Shown piece by piece: positions 6,686 through 8,183 of a stretch of 8,183 nucleotides of DNA. The stretch comes from an uncultured Atopobiaceae bacterium (GTDB lineage Bacteria > Actinomycetota > Coriobacteriia > Coriobacteriales > Atopobiaceae). Made by a program: the position numbers and the translations under genes. The stretch is from NCBI GenBank assembly GCA_947581665.1, contig CANPVI010000062.1, forward strand, positions 1-8,183. The letters run 5' to 3'. Numbering within the stretch: position 1 is the stretch's first letter; every line of letters begins with the position of its first letter. The notes below the pieces were generated by a model. It had not been told where the DNA came from. It saw only the letters and a list, made by a program, of their open reading frames with translations, and did not search any database.

Positions 6686-6711
6686 ATGCACCGGAAAAGT
6701 GGGACTGCGGC
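6686..6711 (+). repeat. Second copy of the inverted-repeat right arm
   Basis: This 26-nt stretch repeats 6646-6671 with a single change (T to A at 6704), 40 nt downstream of the first copy. It has no matching left arm close by, so it looks like a half-element or a remnant. Confidence 0.85.
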
Positions 6712-6725
6712 GACGCCAACAAAGT

Positions 6726-6752
6726 GCCCGGCTTCGCTTTGCGAAGCCGGGC
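6726..6752. repeat. 12-bp hairpin, terminator-like without T-tract
   Basis: GCCCGGCTTCGC (6726-6737) and GCGAAGCCGGGC (6741-6752) are perfect reverse complements around a TTT loop; a G-T and a further G-C pair could extend the stem to 14. The GC-rich stem resembles a terminator, but the bases after it on either strand are not T-rich, so termination is only possible, not shown. Confidence 0.7.
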
Positions 6753-6768
6753 GCCTGTGCTTCTCAAG

Positions 6769-6827
6769 CGCCCTGGTCACGTGTTTTCGGTGCGAAGGGC
6801 GCGCACCGAAAACACGTGACCAGGGCG
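6769..6827. repeat. 26-bp perfect inverted repeat next to the coaX stop
   Basis: The arms 6769-6794 and 6802-6827 match exactly around a 7-nt loop (AAGGGCG). The right arm carries GCACCGAAAACACGTGACC, which includes a CACGTG palindrome and a GCACCGAAAA core similar to the GCACCGGAAAA of the 27-bp element upstream. The element ends 9 nt beyond the coaX stop codon, the position expected of a transcript 3' end for coaX, but no T-run follows in the coaX direction. It may be a REP-like element or a factor-dependent or RNase-III-processed 3' end. Confidence 0.88.
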
Positions 6828-6836
6828 TAGGGGACT

Positions 6837-7598
6837 TCAGCTTTGGGCGAGGAGCATGATGCCGCGGAGCGTGAGGTTCGGGTCGACGGCGGTGAAGCAC
6901 TCCGTCGCGAGGCTCACGGTGCGCGCGAGGCCACCCGTGGCCACCACCGGGCAGCCCTCGATGCCGAGTTCGCGCTGGATGCGCGCGACGAGTCCCTCGG
7001 CCGACGCGGCGGCGCCGATGACGAGGCCGGATTGCAGCGCCTTCTCGGACGTGTTGCCCACCACCCGCTCGGGGCACTCCACCGCCACGTTGGCGAGCTT
7101 GGCCGCGCGGGCGAAGATCGCCTCGGCCGAGAGCATGAGCCCCGGGCTGATCACGCCGCCGACGAAGCGACCCTCGGGATCGACGACGTCGATGTTGGTG
7201 GCGGTGCCGAAGTCCACCACGAGGACCGGCGCCCCATAGGCGGCCTTCGCCGCCACGGCGTTCGCCAAGCGGTCGGCACCGAGGGTTTCGGGCAGGGGGA
7301 TCGCCACCTCCACGCTCGACGGCATGCCCGGCTTCACCACCGTGAGCTTGCACTCGAGGCGCGAGAGCGCCCGCGTCCAGCTCCGCTCGAGGGCCGGCAC
7401 CACCGAGGCCACGGCCGAGGCGTCCACGTCAGAGGGCCCGAATCCGCGAAGTCGCAGGTAGCCGGCCAGGCGCAGCGACAGCTCGTCCGTCGTCTCCCTC
7501 GGATCGCTCTGGCAGCGCCAGATGGCCGCAGGCGTGCCCTCGGCGTCCATGAGCCCGAAGGTGGTCTGGCTGTTGCCGACGTCTATGGCGAGGAACAT
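6837..7598 (-). CDS. coaX: Type III pantothenate kinase CoaX
   Basis: The 253-residue protein phosphorylates pantothenate, the first step of coenzyme A synthesis, and belongs to the ASKHA superfamily. Visible motifs are the N-terminal phosphate loop FLAIDVGNSQTTFG (2-15), G-A-D-R-L-A-N (107-113), VVDFGTATNIDVVD (127-140), GGVISPGL (147-154), G-N-T-S-E-K-A-L-Q-S-G (181-191) and the adenosine-site A-T-G-G-L-A (220-225), with D-P-N-L-T-L-R-G-I (239-247) near the end. The length is normal for the family, whose members characteristically need a monovalent cation and resist CoA feedback. The open frame continues 81 codons upstream, but that part overlaps rpmE antisense and is not protein-like. ATG 7598 is chosen because it begins the canonical N-terminus and has AGGAGG just upstream. 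It is transcribed toward folP-folK and away from rpmE. Confidence 0.96.
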   Translation of the reverse strand: MFLAIDVGNSQTTFGLMDAEGTPAAIWRCQSDPRETTDELSLRLAGYLRLRGFGPSDVDASAVASVVPALERSWTRALSRLECKLTVVKPGMPSSVEVAIPLPETLGADRLANAVAAKAAYGAPVLVVDFGTATNIDVVDPEGRFVGGVISPGLMLSAEAIFARAAKLANVAVECPERVVGNTSEKALQSGLVIGAAASAEGLVARIQRELGIEGCPVVATGGLARTVSLATECFTAVDPNLTLRGIMLLAQS

Positions 7599-7602
7599 CG
7601 CG

Positions 7603-7608
7603 CCTCCT
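7603..7608 (-). promoter_or_regulatory. Ribosome binding site of coaX
   Basis: AGGAGG on the minus strand lies 4 nt before the ATG at 7598. It excludes the in-frame upstream starts that would lengthen CoaX. Confidence 0.75.
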
Positions 7609-7669
7609 GTGGATGAACGTCGATGGCCGCTAGTGTGCACCATTCGCGCTGCGTACGGCGAGCTTCGCG

Positions 7670-7678
7670 TGCTATCAT
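7670..7678 (+). promoter_or_regulatory. Candidate extended -10 promoter for rpmE
   Basis: TGCTATCAT fits an extended -10 element (TGn followed by TATCAT, one mismatch to TATAAT). No clear -35 is seen at the usual distance, which an extended -10 can tolerate. Transcription would start at roughly 7685, giving a leader of about 45 nt before the rpmE ATG. I see no comparably good promoter for coaX on the other strand. Confidence 0.5.
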
Positions 7679-7689
7679 CTTCGGGCTCC

Positions 7690-7710
7690 GCCTTGGTCGG
7701 AAACCAAGGC
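7690..7710 (+). promoter_or_regulatory. Stem-loop in the rpmE leader, possible L31 autoregulatory site
   Basis: GCCTTGGT (7690-7697) and ACCAAGGC (7703-7710) pair perfectly over 8 bp around the loop CGGAA. The hairpin lies between the predicted transcription start and the ribosome binding site GAGGAAGG (7714-7721), three bases upstream of the latter. Ribosomal protein genes, including rpmE in several bacterial groups, often carry leader structures that bind their own product. That this hairpin is such a leader is inference; the pairing itself is plain. Confidence 0.55.
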
Positions 7711-7728
7711 AATGAGGAAGGAAACGCC

Positions 7729-8183
7729 ATGAAGCCCAACATCCACCCCAAGTACATGGAGTGCACGGTCCGCTGTAGCTGCGGCAACACGTGGAAGACC
7801 CGCGCCACCGTGCCGTCCATGACCCTCGACCTCTGCAACAAGTGCCACCCGTTCTACACCGGCACGCAGAAGCTCGTGGACACCGGCGGTCGCGTCCAGC
7901 GCTTCGCCAACAAGTTCGGCAGCGCCGCCGAGAACCAGCTCAAGCGCGAAGCCGCCGCCAAGGCCGCCCGTGCCGAGGCCGCTGCGAAGGCCGACGCCGC
8001 CCGCCACGAGAAGATGGCCGCTCGCGCCGCCGAGAAGGCAGCACGCGCCAAGCGCTTCGCCGAGGAGCAGGAGAAAAAGAAGCGCCTCGCCGAGGATGCC
8101 GCCAAGGCCGCAGCTGAGAAGGCCGAGCTCGAGGCCGGCACCGCCGCCACCGAGTCCCCCGCCGCCGCGCCAGCTCTCGCCGA
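7729..8183 (+). CDS. rpmE: 50S ribosomal protein L31, zinc-binding type with long C-terminal extension, partial
   Basis: The frame opens at ATG 7729, 7 nt after GAGGAAGG, and is still open at the window edge (151 codons plus two bases). Residues 1-65 are a standard L31 core: M-K-P-N-I-H-P-K-Y, the zinc ligands C16 and C18 (V-R-C-S-C-G-N) and C36 and C39 (C-N-K-C-H-P-F-Y-T-G), then D-T-G-G-R-V-Q-R-F-A-N-K-F-G. It is therefore the four-cysteine, zinc-containing form, used when zinc is available. L31 bridges the large-subunit central protuberance and the small-subunit head. Bacterial L31 is usually about 65-90 residues; here residues about 66-151 form an Ala/Lys/Glu/Arg-rich stretch, probably helical and perhaps coiled-coil, turning to Ala/Pro/Thr at the edge. 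Composition of the tail differs from the core but codon use stays GC-rich and the frame is intact, so it looks like a real extension. Confidence 0.92.
   Translation, partial: MKPNIHPKYMECTVRCSCGNTWKTRATVPSMTLDLCNKCHPFYTGTQKLVDTGGRVQRFANKFGSAAENQLKREAAAKAARAEAAAKADAARHEKMAARAAEKAARAKRFAEEQEKKKRLAEDAAKAAAEKAELEAGTAATESPAAAPALA

Larger units (their letters stand above)
6523..6836. other. Convergent intergenic region filled with repeats, no gene
   Basis: This 314-bp stretch separates the 3' ends of folP-folK (plus strand) and coaX (minus strand). I see no convincing coding region in it; short open frames at 6637-6859 run through the inverted repeats and match nothing recognisable. Nearly all of it is repeat structure: a tandem pair, a 25-nt repeat array, two long perfect inverted repeats, one shorter hairpin and a dispersed arm copy, each listed separately. 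None of the hairpins is followed by a run of T on either strand, so they are not classical intrinsic terminators, although some may still stop or stabilise the two converging transcripts. Confidence 0.85.

Noticed and set aside
6726..6752. Intrinsic terminator
   Set aside because: A good stem but no T-run follows on either strand; kept only as a hairpin.
6827..6830. GTAG next to the 26-bp inverted repeat as a REP/RAYT signature
   Set aside because: In the classical REP layout GTAG precedes the palindrome; here it follows it, and no transposase is in the window.
7712..7732. Six-codon leader frame (MRKETP) whose TGA overlaps the rpmE ATG
   Set aside because: It contains the rpmE ribosome binding site and has no properly spaced site of its own, so translation is unlikely; probably coincidence.
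7599..7841. 81-codon N-terminal extension of coaX
   Set aside because: It overlaps rpmE antisense and passes upstream of a good AGGAGG site and the canonical CoaX N-terminus at 7598.

Overview
The window is GC-rich, gene-dense DNA from what looks like a Gram-positive, high-GC bacterium. A class B sortase, a Bacillus-type iron-sulfur PurF and a long C4-zinc L31 all fit an actinobacterial background. The gene set and style (FolP-FolK fusion, sortase among pur genes, L31 with a long charged Ala-rich tail) suggest class Coriobacteriia, possibly Eggerthellaceae. That taxonomic guess is inference from impressions of gene content, not from a search.

Positions 1-6522 read as one tightly packed plus-strand operon: the 3' end of purE, a membrane-anchored class B sortase, purF, purM, purN, folE and a folP-folK fusion. 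Most junctions overlap or nearly touch (TGATG for purE/sortase, ATGA for purF/purM and purM/purN, 4 nt for purN/folE). The only larger internal gap is 72 nt before folP-folK. The operon joins de novo purine synthesis to folate synthesis. Purines supply GTP for FolE, and the folate branch leads toward the formyl-tetrahydrofolate used by PurN. The sortase is the outlier.

Positions 6523-6836 are a gene-free convergent intergenic region packed with repeats. It holds a 13-nt tandem pair, three 25-nt tandem units running into a 27-bp perfect inverted repeat, a further near-copy of one arm, a 12-bp hairpin, and a 26-bp perfect inverted repeat that stops just short of the coaX stop codon.

Positions 6837-7598 (minus strand) encode type III pantothenate kinase (CoaX), the first step of coenzyme A synthesis. 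A 130-bp divergent intergenic region follows, with an extended -10 promoter candidate and a stem-loop in the rpmE leader. From 7729 to the window end runs rpmE (ribosomal protein L31), whose zinc-binding core is followed by a long Ala/Lys/Glu-rich tail that continues past the edge.

The points most worth a second look are the repeat cluster, the L31 tail and leader hairpin, the roughly 75-residue insertion in the DHPS domain of the FolP-FolK fusion, and the sortase embedded in the purine operon. I did not find a clearly novel multi-gene system; most of the window is recognisable housekeeping metabolism.
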